64,000 nt of DNA from Gammaproteobacteria bacterium (GCA_015709615.1 CP054179.1:434001-498000); one strand, 5' to 3'; counted from the first letter of the stretch, positions 18,576-28,600 are shown. Notes: generated by a model not told the origin, from the sequence alone. A program made the numbers and translations.

Positions 18576-19574
18576 TCAAACTTTCTCCAAACCGTCGACA
18601 AATCTTTGCAAATCATCTGGCAAAAGCGCTCGCAGCTGCATGCGCATGCCTGACACCGGATGGGTAATTTCCACGGTATGTGCGTGCAAAAACATGCGGG
18701 TCAGTTTATCTGGTCCGCCGCTTCTCGCCAGTCGTTTGTTAACCTCGAAATCACCATATTTGTCGTCGCCGACGATGGGAAATTCAAGGTGCGCCAGATG
18801 AACGCGAATCTGGTGCGTACGGCCGGTTTTGATTTCCGCGTCCAGCAAACTGAAATTTTGCCAGGATTTTTGCAGTGTAAAAATTGTATGTGATTGCATC
18901 GGTTTGCTGTCTTTGCGAGTACCTGCGGCCACCATCACACGGCGTTCACCGGCTGCCGTAACGTATTTATCGAGCGCCAGTTTGACGTGCTGCTTAGCGT
19001 TGCGCCATTTTCCTTTAACCATCGTCAGGTAATGCTTTTCCATCAGTCCTTCGCGAATTTGCCGATGCAATTCGACCAATGCACTGCGTTTTTTCGCCAG
19101 CAACAGCACGCCGGATGTTTCTCTATCCAAGCGATGCACCAATTCGAGAAACCTCCAGGTAGGATTTTGCGCCCGCAGTTGTTCGATGACACCGAAACTG
19201 ATACCGCTGCCGCCGTGCACCGCCATACCGCCCGGCTTATCGATCACCAGCATGGCGTCATCTTCGTACAAAACAGTAAAAACAAAAAAATTGCTCGGAA
19301 TATTCGTAATCTGCCTGGCAGGATTTTTTTCCGCCACTTTAACCGGCGGAATCCGTATAATGTCACCCGCCTGCACGCGATAGCTGGCCACAGTCCGCTT
19401 GCCATTGACACGCACCTGGCCGCTTCTTAGTAGTTGATACAAATGACTTTTAGGTACATTCCGGAAGCGTCTGAATAAAAAATTATCAATCCGTTGATCG
19501 TTTTCTTCTTCGCCGACGCATTCCTTGGTAACGAGTGCAAGAGGTTGTGTATTCATTAAGATGCTTCTGAGCAT
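18576..19574 (-). CDS. rluC: 23S rRNA pseudouridine synthase RluC
   Basis: A 332-residue RluA-family enzyme that converts specific uridines of 23S rRNA to pseudouridine. An N-terminal S4 RNA-binding domain (about 30-90, 'RIDNFLFRRFRNVPKSHLYQLLRSGQVRVNG') precedes the catalytic domain with 'HRLDRETSGVLLLAK', where Asp is the nucleophile, and 'GRTHQIRVHLAHLEFPIVGD'. The divergent arrangement with rne is the common one. A second Met at 19556 is an alternative start; neither has a clear Shine-Dalgarno. Confidence 0.92.
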   Translation of the reverse strand: MLRSILMNTQPLALVTKECVGEEENDQRIDNFLFRRFRNVPKSHLYQLLRSGQVRVNGKRTVASYRVQAGDIIRIPPVKVAEKNPARQITNIPSNFFVFTVLYEDDAMLVIDKPGGMAVHGGSGISFGVIEQLRAQNPTWRFLELVHRLDRETSGVLLLAKKRSALVELHRQIREGLMEKHYLTMVKGKWRNAKQHVKLALDKYVTAAGERRVMVAAGTRKDSKPMQSHTIFTLQKSWQNFSLLDAEIKTGRTHQIRVHLAHLEFPIVGDDKYGDFEVNKRLARSGGPDKLTRMFLHAHTVEITHPVSGMRMQLRALLPDDLQRFVDGLEKV

Positions 19575-20020
19575 TCAAACCATTTTCAAGAAAAAGCATA
19601 ATTTCTTTGCGAATTATAAAGGTTTTGCTTATTTCTTTTTAAAATCGTTGCTGTAAAATCTACCTGCAGTTAACAATCATTTCTACCGAACGGCATCCAT
19701 AGTAATAATTGACATAAAACAAAGTTCTGTTTGGAACTTTATGTAAAATCTGTTACCTTACCAGGGGCAATAAAGCCGCCATGGCAACATATAATGAGGT
19801 TTTATTTTATTGCAAATAAAATAAAACATTATCCATAAACAATTAACTTATTGAAATATAAAAACAAGAATAAATTTATAATTGAATTGACAAAGAGAAA
19901 TTACAATAAAATCATTAAACCCAAACCTCGTCATTACAACTACAACTACGTATACCCAAAAAATCTAACCGGAGAAATTTCGGATAGTGTATTCATAAAT
20001 AGAACACGTAAGGCTTGTAA
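19575..20020 (+). promoter_or_regulatory. rluC/rne intergenic region with long, structured rne leader
   Basis: A 446-bp AT-rich gap. A hairpin AAAGTTC-TGTTTG-GAACTTT lies near 19722-19741, extended outside by ACAT/ATGT pairing. A smaller CCG/CGG-based stem lies near 19969-19983. RNase E genes characteristically have long 5' leaders through which the enzyme degrades its own mRNA; these hairpins are candidates for that feedback. TTGACA sequences occur at 19709 and 19887, but no well-spaced -10 could be assigned. Confidence 0.45.
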
Positions 20021-22555
20021 ATGAAACGAATGTTATTTAACGCAACCCAACCGGAAGAATTGCGGGTTGCCATCGTCAACGGTCAAACGTTGATCGATCT
20101 CGACATAGAATCAATCAGTAAAGAACAACGCAAAAGCAATATCTACAAAGCTGTCATCACACGAATAGAACCTAGTCTGGAAGCTGCATTTGTGGATTAT
20201 GGTTGTGAGCGGCACGGTTTTTTACCCTTCAAGGAAATCGCCCCCTCCTGTTTTGCCGAAAATGGCGCCGCTAGCGGTCGTATCCAGGATTTGCTGCAAG
20301 AAGGTCAGGAACTCATCGTCCAAGTTGACAAAGATGAGCGCGGCACCAAGGGCGCTGCGCTGACGACCTATATCTCGCTGGCCGGCCGGTATCTGGTTTT
20401 GATACCGAACAATCCCAACAGCGGCGGTGTGTCTCGCCGTATCATCGGTGAAGAGCGCAACGACTTGCGCGAAGTCATTGCACAGCTCGAAGTACCCGAA
20501 GGAATGAGCATCATTGCCAGAACGGCCGGTATCGGGCGCAGCACGGAAGAGCTGCAATGGGATTTGAACTACCTGACGCAACTCTGGTATGCGATTGAAG
20601 AAGCCGCCAATAATCAGGACGGTGTTTTTCTGATTTATCAGGAAAGCAGCCTGGTCATTCGTGCGATTCGCGATTACTTCAGTCAGGAAATCGGTGAGAT
20701 TCTGATCGACAGCCGCGACATCTATGAGCAAGCCAGTCAATTCATGGCGCATGTAATGCCCGCGAATGTCGACCGCCTGAAGTTTTATCACGATGATGTG
20801 CCGCTATTTTCACGTTTTCAGATAGAACATCAGATTGAAACCGCTTATTCCAGACAGGTGACGCTGCCTTCCGGCGGTGCCATTGTGATCGATCACACCG
20901 AAGCGCTGGTATCTGTCGACGTCAACTCGGCGCGCGCCATCCGCGGTCTGGACATCGAACATACCGCGCTGAGCACCAACCTGGAAGCCGCCGATGAAAT
21001 TGCACGGCAATTGCGCCTGCGGGATTTGGGCGGTTTGATCGTGATCGACTTTATCGATATGGATGTCCAGCGCAATCAACGTGAAGTCGAGGCTCGATTG
21101 CACGAGGCATTACGGCAGGATCGCGCACGCATCCAAGTCGGGAAAATATCACGTTTCGGCTTACTGGAATTATCACGCCAGCGCCTGCGGCCTTCCTTAG
21201 GCGAGAGCAACTATATTGCATGCACGCGCTGCCATGGCACCGGATTTATCCGTGGAACCGATTCATCGGCGCTGCATGTGCTCAGGATCATCCAGGAAGA
21301 AGCCATGAAAGAAAATACCAACGCACTGCATGTTCAGCTTCCGGTGGATGTGGCGACTTATCTTCTGAATGAGAAGCGAGCGGAAATTTACGATATTGAA
21401 GTTCGACAACGCATCAACATCGTTCTCATACCGAATATTCACATCGAAACCCCCGCTTACAATATCACTCGCATCCGCCACGAAGACAGCAAAGCAAATG
21501 AGTCGGTGGCAAGTTACAAGCTGGTAGAGAAACAAACGGATGAAAGCGTTTCGGAAACCATTTCCGGACAGAGAAGCAAACCAACCCGCCCGCAAGCTGC
21601 CGTTCAAGGTATCACACCAGCCCAACCGGCGCCGATTCGTGAGGAAAAAGTACGCGATACTTCACTTCTGGACAAGTTCTTCAGCTGGTTTAAGCCTGCG
21701 CCTAACGAAGAGACGAGAATTGATCTTGAAGAAAAACCGGTTGATATGGATAAAACCAGGCAAACGCAGGAACGGGGACGGTCGCGCGGACGTCGCGGGC
21801 GCAGTCGGAATGATCGCAATAAGGACGCATCCGCGCATAAACAAAACAAGCACAGTGAAACAGCTGACTTAAGCCATGTGGCACCGCAGGATTTCGGCAG
21901 TCTGCAATCCGAACAAATTCACTCCTATACCGCGGAGCATCAAAAGAGCAATGACATTGCTCCGGATTCTGCCGCATTTCTGACAGAATCCGCATTGCCC
22001 GTAACCGATGCCTCGATCATCACCACTGAAAATCCTGAAGATGTTAGCGCAAAAAACGGCGATCGCAGACGCACGCGCCGTCATCGCAGCAATAAGCATC
22101 GTGACCAGACCGCCCGAACCCGAGTTGTTGCCGAGAATCCCGAAGCGATACCGGATGAGTCTGTGAGTGAAACGGTTCATGCTGACGAGTATTCACTCAG
22201 CTTGCAGCCGAGTATTGAGAAAACGATACCGGCCGATGAAGATTTGCCCGTTCCCGTTGTCAAGAAGCAATCTGCCAAGAAAGCGGCAGTGGAAACACCG
22301 TCTATTGATCAAGCAGCACAAGATAACATTGCACAACCGGAATCTCCGGCTGCGATAACTCCAATACCGGAAATCAGTGCGGTCAAAGAACTTCCGGATT
22401 TCAGCAAAAGCGGTTTGGTGATGGTGGAAACTCCGCCCGAGAAGGTTGAAATCGTAGCGGAAGAAATCATCATCCCCAAAAGGACGCGCAGAAGAGTTAA
22501 GAAAGTCACAACTGCACCCAGCGAACCACTGATGCAAATCGAAACGCGCGAATAG
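20021..22555 (+). CDS. rne: Ribonuclease E
   Basis: An 844-residue endoribonuclease that initiates mRNA decay and processes rRNA and tRNA. The catalytic N-terminal half starts 'MKRMLFNATQPEELRVAIV' with an S1 domain (about 35-120). 5'-sensor and DNase-I-like regions follow, with the metal-binding Asp residues in 'VSVDVNSAR' (about 300) and 'VIDFIDMD' (about 343), then the zinc-link 'CTRCHGTGF' (about 400-408). From about residue 490 the C-terminal half is low complexity, rich in Arg, Lys, Glu and Pro, with RGRSRGRRGRSR and RRRTRRHRSNKHR clusters expected to bind RNA and scaffold a degradosome. TAAGG lies 8 nt before the ATG. Confidence 0.96.
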   Translation: MKRMLFNATQPEELRVAIVNGQTLIDLDIESISKEQRKSNIYKAVITRIEPSLEAAFVDYGCERHGFLPFKEIAPSCFAENGAASGRIQDLLQEGQELIVQVDKDERGTKGAALTTYISLAGRYLVLIPNNPNSGGVSRRIIGEERNDLREVIAQLEVPEGMSIIARTAGIGRSTEELQWDLNYLTQLWYAIEEAANNQDGVFLIYQESSLVIRAIRDYFSQEIGEILIDSRDIYEQASQFMAHVMPANVDRLKFYHDDVPLFSRFQIEHQIETAYSRQVTLPSGGAIVIDHTEALVSVDVNSARAIRGLDIEHTALSTNLEAADEIARQLRLRDLGGLIVIDFIDMDVQRNQREVEARLHEALRQDRARIQVGKISRFGLLELSRQRLRPSLGESNYIACTRCHGTGFIRGTDSSALHVLRIIQEEAMKENTNALHVQLPVDVATYLLNEKRAEIYDIEVRQRINIVLIPNIHIETPAYNITRIRHEDSKANESVASYKLVEKQTDESVSETISGQRSKPTRPQAAVQGITPAQPAPIREEKVRDTSLLDKFFSWFKPAPNEETRIDLEEKPVDMDKTRQTQERGRSRGRRGRSRNDRNKDASAHKQNKHSETADLSHVAPQDFGSLQSEQIHSYTAEHQKSNDIAPDSAAFLTESALPVTDASIITTENPEDVSAKNGDRRRTRRHRSNKHRDQTARTRVVAENPEAIPDESVSETVHADEYSLSLQPSIEKTIPADEDLPVPVVKKQSAKKAAVETPSIDQAAQDNIAQPESPAAITPIPEISAVKELPDFSKSGLVMVETPPEKVEIVAEEIIIPKRTRRRVKKVTTAPSEPLMQIETRE

Positions 22556-22569
22556 GTACCGCGCCCCAT

Positions 22570-22597
22570 GCAGGCACAAGGATTTTAATGTGCCTGC
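22570..22597. terminator. Hairpin between convergent rne and polA
   Basis: GCAGGCACA (22570-22578) and TGTGCCTGC (22589-22597) form a 9-bp stem around a T/A-rich 10-nt loop. It overlaps the last codons of polA and lies 15 bp after rne, so it probably serves both transcripts. Confidence 0.65.
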
Positions 22598-25326
22598 TCC
22601 CAATTATCGCCAACCCCTACTTCGATCAATAACGGTACATCCAGCCGCAACACATTGCCCATATAATCCGGCAAAGCATTTTTCACTAACGCCACTTCAT
22701 CATCCGGAACTTCCAGAACCAGCTCGTCATGCACCTGCATGATCAATTTGCTGCGCAATTGCGCCTGCTGCAGCCAATGATGCACCGCAATCATCGCCAG
22801 CTTGATGATATCCGCCGCGGTGCCTTGCATCGGCGCATTGATAGCCGCCCGCTCCGCGCCTTGGCGGCGATTGCCGTTGCTATGATTGATTTCGGGTAAC
22901 CACAGCCTGCGTCCCAGCACGGTTTCAACATAACCGAATTGCCTGGCTTTTTCCCGGGTTAACCGCATATAGTTTTCCACGCCCGGGTAACGGGCAAAAT
23001 ACCGCTCCATATACGCGCGCGCGGCGCTGCGTTCGATGTTCAATTGTGCCGCCAGGCCGAATTCCGACATGCCGTAGATCAAACCGAAATTAATCACCTT
23101 GGCGTAACGGCGCTGTTCAGGATCGACTTGATCCAGCGGAATCCCTAGAATTTCCGCCGCCGTTGCGCGGTGAATATCCTCTCCGGCGGCGAAAGCTTCG
23201 AGCAATCGCTGATCCTGGGAGATGTGCGCCATGATGCGCAATTCGATTTGCGAATAATCCGCCGAAATGATTTTGTGCCCTGGCGGCGCAATGAAGGCTT
23301 CGCGGATTCTGCGTCCCTCGCTGCTGCGCACCGGAATATTCTGCAAATTCGGATCGGAACTCGCCAGACGCCCGGTTACGGCAACCGCCTGCGCATAATT
23401 GGTATGCACGCGGCCGGTAGCGCGATCCATCATCTGCGGCAATTTGTCGGTATACGTCGACTTCAGTTTCGCTAGGCTGCGGTAATCGAGCAGTAGCTTC
23501 GGCAACGGATAATCCAGCGCCAGTTGCTGCAGTACATCTTCATCGGTGGAAGGCACACCGGTCGGTGTTTTTTTAATAACCGGCAATTTCAGTTGATTGA
23601 ATAAAATCTCCTGAATCTGCTTCGGCGAATTCAGATTGAAGGGTTGTCCCGCGATGGTGTGCGCCTGTTGCTCCAATGCCTGTAATTTCTCACCCAGTTC
23701 GCGGCTCTGCTTGTGCAACAGCTGATAATCGAGTAAAACGCCGTTGCGTTCTATTGCAAACAACACGTCCAGAACCGGCATCTCGATTGCGCGATAAATG
23801 TAATCCAACCGTTCATCCTTCTGAATACCGGGATAGAGCGTTTGGTGCAAGCGTAACGTGATATCTGCGTCTTCCGCGGCATACTGCGTGGCAATATCAA
23901 GCGCCACCTCATCAAATCCGATGCGATTGGCGCCTTTACCGGTGACGTCGTCGTAGCTGACGGTTTTCACTTCCAGATGACGCAGCGCCAGACTATCCAT
24001 GTTATGCGGCCGGTGCGATTCGAGCACATACGATTGCAACAACGTGTCATGCGCAATGCCGTTCAGTTGGATGCCATGATTGGCAAACACATGTTTATCG
24101 TATTTCAGATTTTGCCCCAGCTTGGGCTTTGCCGCGTCCTCCAGCCACGGTTTCAGCTTATTCAACACCCGGTCAAGATCAAGTTGTGGCGGCACACCGG
24201 TGTAGTGATGCATCAGCGGAACATAGGCTGCATGATGGCTCTCAATGCAAAACGAAATGCCCACTAATTTTGCTTGCATCGGATTAAGGCTCGTCGTTTC
24301 ACTATCGACCGACACCAACGGCGCGGCATCCAATCGGATTAACCAATCATCCAATTCACTGTCGTTCAGAATCGTTTGATACGTTACCGGACCGTCCAAC
24401 GCAGCATCACAGTTGCCGCTACCGTTTGCCGTTGCTCCGTTTTCATTTGCTGAAATCGAATCGGATTGATCCGCGGTCATTTGCTGGCGCAATTCGCGCA
24501 GCGATGCTTTCATGTCCAACTGTTCGTAGAGTTGGATCAGTTGTCCGGTATCTTGCGGCTGCGCTGCAAGATCGGTGATTTTGACCGGTAAATCGACGTC
24601 GCACTTGATCGTGATCAATTGACGGGATGTCTCGAACCAAGCCAGCGCCTGGCGCAGATTGTCGCCGATCGCGCCTTTGATTTCACCGGCATGAGCTACA
24701 AGATTTTCCAGCGATCCGTATTGTGTCAGCCATTTGACTGCCGTTTTGGGGCCCACTTTCTGCACGCCGGGAACGTTGTCGGACGCATCGCCGACCAGCA
24801 TCAGATAATCCAGCATGCGCTGCGGCGGCACGCCAAACTTGGCCAGCACGTTGGCTTCATCCAATATTTCATTGCTCATGGTGTTCACCAACGTGACATG
24901 TGGATTCACCAATTGCGCGATATCCTTGTCACCGGTTGAAATGATGCAGCGCATACCGGTCTCGACCGCCTGTTTCGCCAAAGTGCCGATGACGTCATCG
25001 GCCTCCACGCCGTCGATGATCAGCATCGGCCAGCCCATGGCGCGGATGCAGGCATGCAGCGGTGCGATCTGCGCCGCCAGATCGTGCGGCATCGGCGGCC
25101 GATGCGCTTTATAGTCGGGATACAAATCGTCGCGGAAAGTTTTACCTTTTGCATCAAACACGCACGCGCTATAATCCGCGTGGTAATCCTTGTGCAGGCG
25201 CCGCAGCATATTGAGCACACCATGAATCGCACCGGTCGGTTCGTTATTGCGATTACGCAAATCCGGCAATGCATGGAAAGCGCGATATAAATAGGATGAA
25301 CCGTCAACCAGCAGCAATGTTTTCAT
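22585..25326 (-). CDS. polA: DNA polymerase I
   Basis: A 913-residue replication and repair polymerase with all three domains. The 5'-3' exonuclease (1-290) has 'LVDGSSYLYRAFHA', 'DDVIGTLA' and 'GDKDIAQLV'. The 3'-5' exonuclease (about 315-495) has 'VSVDSETTSL' (Exo I D-x-E), 'NLKYDKHVF' and 'YAAEDADIT', so proofreading looks intact. The polymerase (about 510-913) has motif A 'SADYSQIELRIMAHIS', motif B 'RRYAKVINFGLIYGMSEFG' and motif C 'QVHDELVLEVP'. Its ATG is only 15 bp from the divergent LOG-like gene start. Confidence 0.97.
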   Translation of the reverse strand: MKTLLLVDGSSYLYRAFHALPDLRNRNNEPTGAIHGVLNMLRRLHKDYHADYSACVFDAKGKTFRDDLYPDYKAHRPPMPHDLAAQIAPLHACIRAMGWPMLIIDGVEADDVIGTLAKQAVETGMRCIISTGDKDIAQLVNPHVTLVNTMSNEILDEANVLAKFGVPPQRMLDYLMLVGDASDNVPGVQKVGPKTAVKWLTQYGSLENLVAHAGEIKGAIGDNLRQALAWFETSRQLITIKCDVDLPVKITDLAAQPQDTGQLIQLYEQLDMKASLRELRQQMTADQSDSISANENGATANGSGNCDAALDGPVTYQTILNDSELDDWLIRLDAAPLVSVDSETTSLNPMQAKLVGISFCIESHHAAYVPLMHHYTGVPPQLDLDRVLNKLKPWLEDAAKPKLGQNLKYDKHVFANHGIQLNGIAHDTLLQSYVLESHRPHNMDSLALRHLEVKTVSYDDVTGKGANRIGFDEVALDIATQYAAEDADITLRLHQTLYPGIQKDERLDYIYRAIEMPVLDVLFAIERNGVLLDYQLLHKQSRELGEKLQALEQQAHTIAGQPFNLNSPKQIQEILFNQLKLPVIKKTPTGVPSTDEDVLQQLALDYPLPKLLLDYRSLAKLKSTYTDKLPQMMDRATGRVHTNYAQAVAVTGRLASSDPNLQNIPVRSSEGRRIREAFIAPPGHKIISADYSQIELRIMAHISQDQRLLEAFAAGEDIHRATAAEILGIPLDQVDPEQRRYAKVINFGLIYGMSEFGLAAQLNIERSAARAYMERYFARYPGVENYMRLTREKARQFGYVETVLGRRLWLPEINHSNGNRRQGAERAAINAPMQGTAADIIKLAMIAVHHWLQQAQLRSKLIMQVHDELVLEVPDDEVALVKNALPDYMGNVLRLDVPLLIEVGVGDNWEQAH

Positions 25327-25341
25327 TTATACAATATTCCT

Positions 25342-26061
25342 ATGAACCTGCAAGATAAATCGGCCAGTCATCCGTCCGTGGAAAAACCCTGGTCGGCAAA
25401 AGAATCGTGGCGTCTGTTTGGAATTATGGCAGAGTTTGTCGAAGGAACGGAACGTCTTGAAGCCATCCAGCCCGCTGTCAGTATTTTCGGCAGCGCGCGC
25501 ACCGGCCCCGATAGCCCGCACTACCGATTGGCCGAGCAAATTGCCCAACAACTGTCTGACGCCGGTTTTGCGGTTATTTCCGGCGGCGGTCCGGGTATCA
25601 TGGAGGCTGCCAATAAAGGCGCCTATTACGGCAAATCGCCCAGCATCGGCTTGAATATTCAATTGCCGCACGAACAACATCGCAACGCTTATCAGGATGT
25701 CAGCCAGACTTTCCGGCATTTTTTCGCACGCAAATATATGTTCGTCAAATTCGCCACGGCATACGTCGTGCTCCCCGGCGGGTTCGGTACTTTGGATGAG
25801 CTGATGGAAGCGCTAACACTGGTGCAAACCGGCAAAACCCGTAAGATGCCGATCATTCTGGTTTATTCGTCATTCTGGCGCGGCTTACTGGAGTGGTTCC
25901 AAAATACCTTGATCGCCGAAGGGTGCATTTCGGCAGACGACATGCAGCTAATTCAGATCATCGATGAACCGGATCAAATTGTCAGCGCAATTTTCAAATA
26001 TTATGAAAGCAGCGGATTTGAACCTACCGCCGCTGAGCGTGAAATTCAGCTCAATCTTTAA
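25342..26061 (+). CDS. LOG-family (TIGR00730) nucleotide-binding protein
   Basis: A 239-residue Rossmann-like protein formerly annotated as lysine decarboxylase. It carries 'GGGPGIMEAANKGA' (about 85-98) and the family motif 'LPGGFGTLDELMEALTLVQTGK' (about 145-165), matching PGGxGTxxE of LOG cytokinin-riboside-phosphate phosphoribohydrolases. Related bacterial enzymes cleave nucleoside monophosphates such as AMP. The start is 15 bp from divergent polA and has no clear Shine-Dalgarno. Confidence 0.88.
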   Translation: MNLQDKSASHPSVEKPWSAKESWRLFGIMAEFVEGTERLEAIQPAVSIFGSARTGPDSPHYRLAEQIAQQLSDAGFAVISGGGPGIMEAANKGAYYGKSPSIGLNIQLPHEQHRNAYQDVSQTFRHFFARKYMFVKFATAYVVLPGGFGTLDELMEALTLVQTGKTRKMPIILVYSSFWRGLLEWFQNTLIAEGCISADDMQLIQIIDEPDQIVSAIFKYYESSGFEPTAAEREIQLNL

Positions 26062-26117
26062 CCGGCGGCAATGATTTTAGGTAGAATACCCCATTATCCT
26101 GATCCTCCGGGACCGAC

Positions 26118-26525
26118 ATGACGTACCTATACCCGCTTATTTTTATTCTACTGCTCAGCCCCGCACTGCCGGTCATGGCGCAACCGGAGCAACCGAAGCA
26201 GGCGAAAAAACCCGCACACCCGGATAATCTGATACCGTTACCGGAGATTCCCGAGTTACCGAAGGAATTGGCCGATCCTCCGCCGCTGCCGCCGGACATT
26301 CAATCGGATCCCGAACTGGAAACACAAGTGACCATTATCAAGCGTGGCGAAGACACCATCGAAGAGCATCGCATCAACGGCGAATTGATGATGATCAAAG
26401 TGATTCCGCGTATCGGTCCGCCGTATTATTTGAAAAAAAATATCAGCCGGGGGGGCACTCACACGCATCCAGGCGACGCCGGTATCGATGTCAGTCCGCC
26501 GATGTGGCAATTCATGAGATTCTGA
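26118..26525 (+). CDS. DUF2782-type secreted protein
   Basis: A 135-residue protein with a signal peptide (hydrophobic residues 4-18, cleavage near 'VMAQ'), a Pro-rich linker (PLPEIPELPKEL, DPPPLPPD) and a small conserved domain about 72-115 ('VTIIKRGEDTIEEHRINGELMMIKVIP..GPPYYL'), the pattern of DUF2782. This family often lies between polA and thrB in Proteobacteria, as here. Function unknown. GGGA precedes the ATG. Confidence 0.8.
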   Translation: MTYLYPLIFILLLSPALPVMAQPEQPKQAKKPAHPDNLIPLPEIPELPKELADPPPLPPDIQSDPELETQVTIIKRGEDTIEEHRINGELMMIKVIPRIGPPYYLKKNISRGGTHTHPGDAGIDVSPPMWQFMRF

Positions 26526-26603
26526 TGCCGTTAAAAAGCGCAAGAATGTAACGTAATGGAATTGTATTGTCTCATCATTTTCGCTTTTTTATCCTGCTAA
26601 CTC

Positions 26604-27554
26604 ATGTCAGTTTTTACACCCGTTACCGATAGCCAGCTCACAGTTTGGTTAAAAAATTACGCACTCGGTCAATTAATTCAGCTGCAAGGCATCCTATCGG
26701 GAATCGAAAATACCAATTATTTTGTCACGACCACGCAAGGCAAATTTGTTCTGACATTGTTTGAGAAATTGACCCGCGATGAGCTACCGTATTATTTGAA
26801 TCTGATGGCGCATCTATCCCGGCATCATATTCCCTGCCCGGCACCAGTTCCCATGCTGGATCAGAAATTGCTGGGCGAATTGAACGGCAAACCGGCGACG
26901 ATCGTCACTTGCTTGCCGGGACAATCCGTCATGCATCCGGAGGCGGAGCATTGCGCGGAAGTTGGCGCAGTGTTGGCGCGCATGCATGTAGCAGGCAAAT
27001 CGTATTACGCAAACATGGCCAACCCGCGCGGACTTGCCTGGTGGCAAGCCAGAGCGCCTGAAATCAAACCTTTTCTCTCTGCGGATGAAAAATCCTTGCT
27101 CGATACGGAACTGGATTTTCAACAATCGCAGCAAGCCAGCGCCTTACCCTGCGGTGTGATCCATGCCGACCTGTTCCGCGACAATATCCTGTTTACCGGC
27201 ACCGCCATCGGCGGCGTCATCGATTTTTATTTCGCCTGCAACGATGCTTTGCTCTATGACTTGGCAATTACCGTGAACGATTGGTGCATGGCTGAAAATA
27301 AAGTTCTGGACGCAACACGCACACTTATGCTGATCACAGCTTATCATGCCGTGCGGCCGCTCACCGCAACCGAGCACCAAGCTTGGCCCGCCATGTTGCG
27401 TGCCGGCGCACTGCGTTTCTGGATCTCCCGTTTGTACGACTATCACTTGCCGCGCCCGGGAGAGTTGACGCACGCCAAGGATCCGGCGCATTTCAGGGAA
27501 ATATTAATCAACCATAGAAATAATTCAGCAAAATTGCAGCAGCTCTGGATATGA
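26604..27554 (+). CDS. thrB: Homoserine kinase (aminoglycoside-phosphotransferase type)
   Basis: A 316-residue cytoplasmic kinase that phosphorylates homoserine for threonine synthesis. It belongs to the APH-fold ThrB of Pseudomonas and Betaproteobacteria, not the GHMP type. Visible features are 'MSVFTPVTDSQLTVWL', an N-lobe 'GIENTNYFVTTTQGKFVLTLFE' with the ATP-anchoring Lys region, Brenner motif 'GVIHADLFRDNILF' (H-x-D-x4-N, about 186-198) and metal motif 'GGVIDFYFA'. It follows DUF2782 on the same strand. Confidence 0.93.
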   Translation: MSVFTPVTDSQLTVWLKNYALGQLIQLQGILSGIENTNYFVTTTQGKFVLTLFEKLTRDELPYYLNLMAHLSRHHIPCPAPVPMLDQKLLGELNGKPATIVTCLPGQSVMHPEAEHCAEVGAVLARMHVAGKSYYANMANPRGLAWWQARAPEIKPFLSADEKSLLDTELDFQQSQQASALPCGVIHADLFRDNILFTGTAIGGVIDFYFACNDALLYDLAITVNDWCMAENKVLDATRTLMLITAYHAVRPLTATEHQAWPAMLRAGALRFWISRLYDYHLPRPGELTHAKDPAHFREILINHRNNSAKLQQLWI

Positions 27555-27599
27555 CGCATTGCTGAAGCTGATTACCGAGATTAATTGGAGAAAATATTA

Positions 27600-28574
27600 A
27601 TGGAAATTCATCAAGTCTACGCAAAACAAGGATTGCAATGGATCTTAAGCGGATTCTACTTATTCCGCAGAGCGCCGCTGGCCTGGTTTTTTGTATGCTT
27701 CACGCTTCTGCTGATCGGAATGTCGATATCGTTGATCCCGCTGGTGGGGCAGTTTTTTTTCACCATGATTTCCCCCGTATTTCTGGCTGGTATCATGCTC
27801 GGATGTAAAGACATGGAACAAGGCAAATCGCTCGAAATGGCGCATTTGTTTGCTGCCTTCAAAACCAATGCCGTACCGCTCATTACCCTCGGCGGCATTT
27901 ACCTGATCGGGCAGATTCTCATCATCGGCCTGGTCATGCTGATCGGCGGCACGCAAATGACCGACATGATGCTCTACGGCAAGCGGGTCGACGAGAGCGT
28001 GTTGATGGGCGTCATGAGCAGCTTTCTCACGGCGTCACTGATTGCGTTGACGCTGTCCATTCCGTTGATGATGGCTTCCTGGTTCTCACCTTTATTGGTG
28101 GTATTTCATAACATGCCGCCGGTTATCGCGATGCAAAAGAGTTTCTTTGCTTGCCTGAGAAACTTCATCCCGTTCCAACTGTACGGTCTCGCACTTATTA
28201 TTCTGACTATTATTTGCGTAATGCCTTATGGCGTCGGCCTGGTCATTCTGATTCCCACCATTTTCGCGTCCATTTATGTCAGCTACAAAGATATTTTTCT
28301 GGGAGAACCGATCCGCTTCAAAAATTATCAACCGGATTTTCAGCAAGCCAACTGGAGCGATTCCAATCAAGAACCGGATCAGCGCGACAGTGAAATCAAA
28401 CGGGAAGCCTCTTCCCCGGAAACAACGGTAAATGAAGTACCGGAAGAACGGGTGGAATGCGCGCAATGTCATGTGCATATGCCGCGTAATCAAGCCATCG
28501 CCGATAAAGAACAATTCTTCTGTAGCGAAGAGCATCGCCGGCAGTATGATGCCACGCACAATTCTGAAAAGTGA
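27600..28574 (+). CDS. BPSS1780-like membrane protein with C-terminal PP0621-type zinc ribbon
   Basis: A 324-residue inner-membrane protein. The first 240 residues contain about six hydrophobic helices and resemble the BPSS1780 (DUF2189-like) family of Betaproteobacteria. A charged linker follows, then a C-terminal motif 'VECAQCHVHMPRN' and 'FFCSEEHRRQY', with Cys-x2-Cys and Cys/His pairs as in the PP0621 zinc-ribbon family. This fusion is notable because the two parts are often separate proteins. I chose ATG 27600 because TTGGAG lies 9 nt upstream and the frame-extending TTG at 27585 is part of that site. Confidence 0.82.
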   Translation: MEIHQVYAKQGLQWILSGFYLFRRAPLAWFFVCFTLLLIGMSISLIPLVGQFFFTMISPVFLAGIMLGCKDMEQGKSLEMAHLFAAFKTNAVPLITLGGIYLIGQILIIGLVMLIGGTQMTDMMLYGKRVDESVLMGVMSSFLTASLIALTLSIPLMMASWFSPLLVVFHNMPPVIAMQKSFFACLRNFIPFQLYGLALIILTIICVMPYGVGLVILIPTIFASIYVSYKDIFLGEPIRFKNYQPDFQQANWSDSNQEPDQRDSEIKREASSPETTVNEVPEERVECAQCHVHMPRNQAIADKEQFFCSEEHRRQYDATHNSEK

Positions 28575-28600
28575 ATCAAACTTTGCGTAACCGCAATTTG

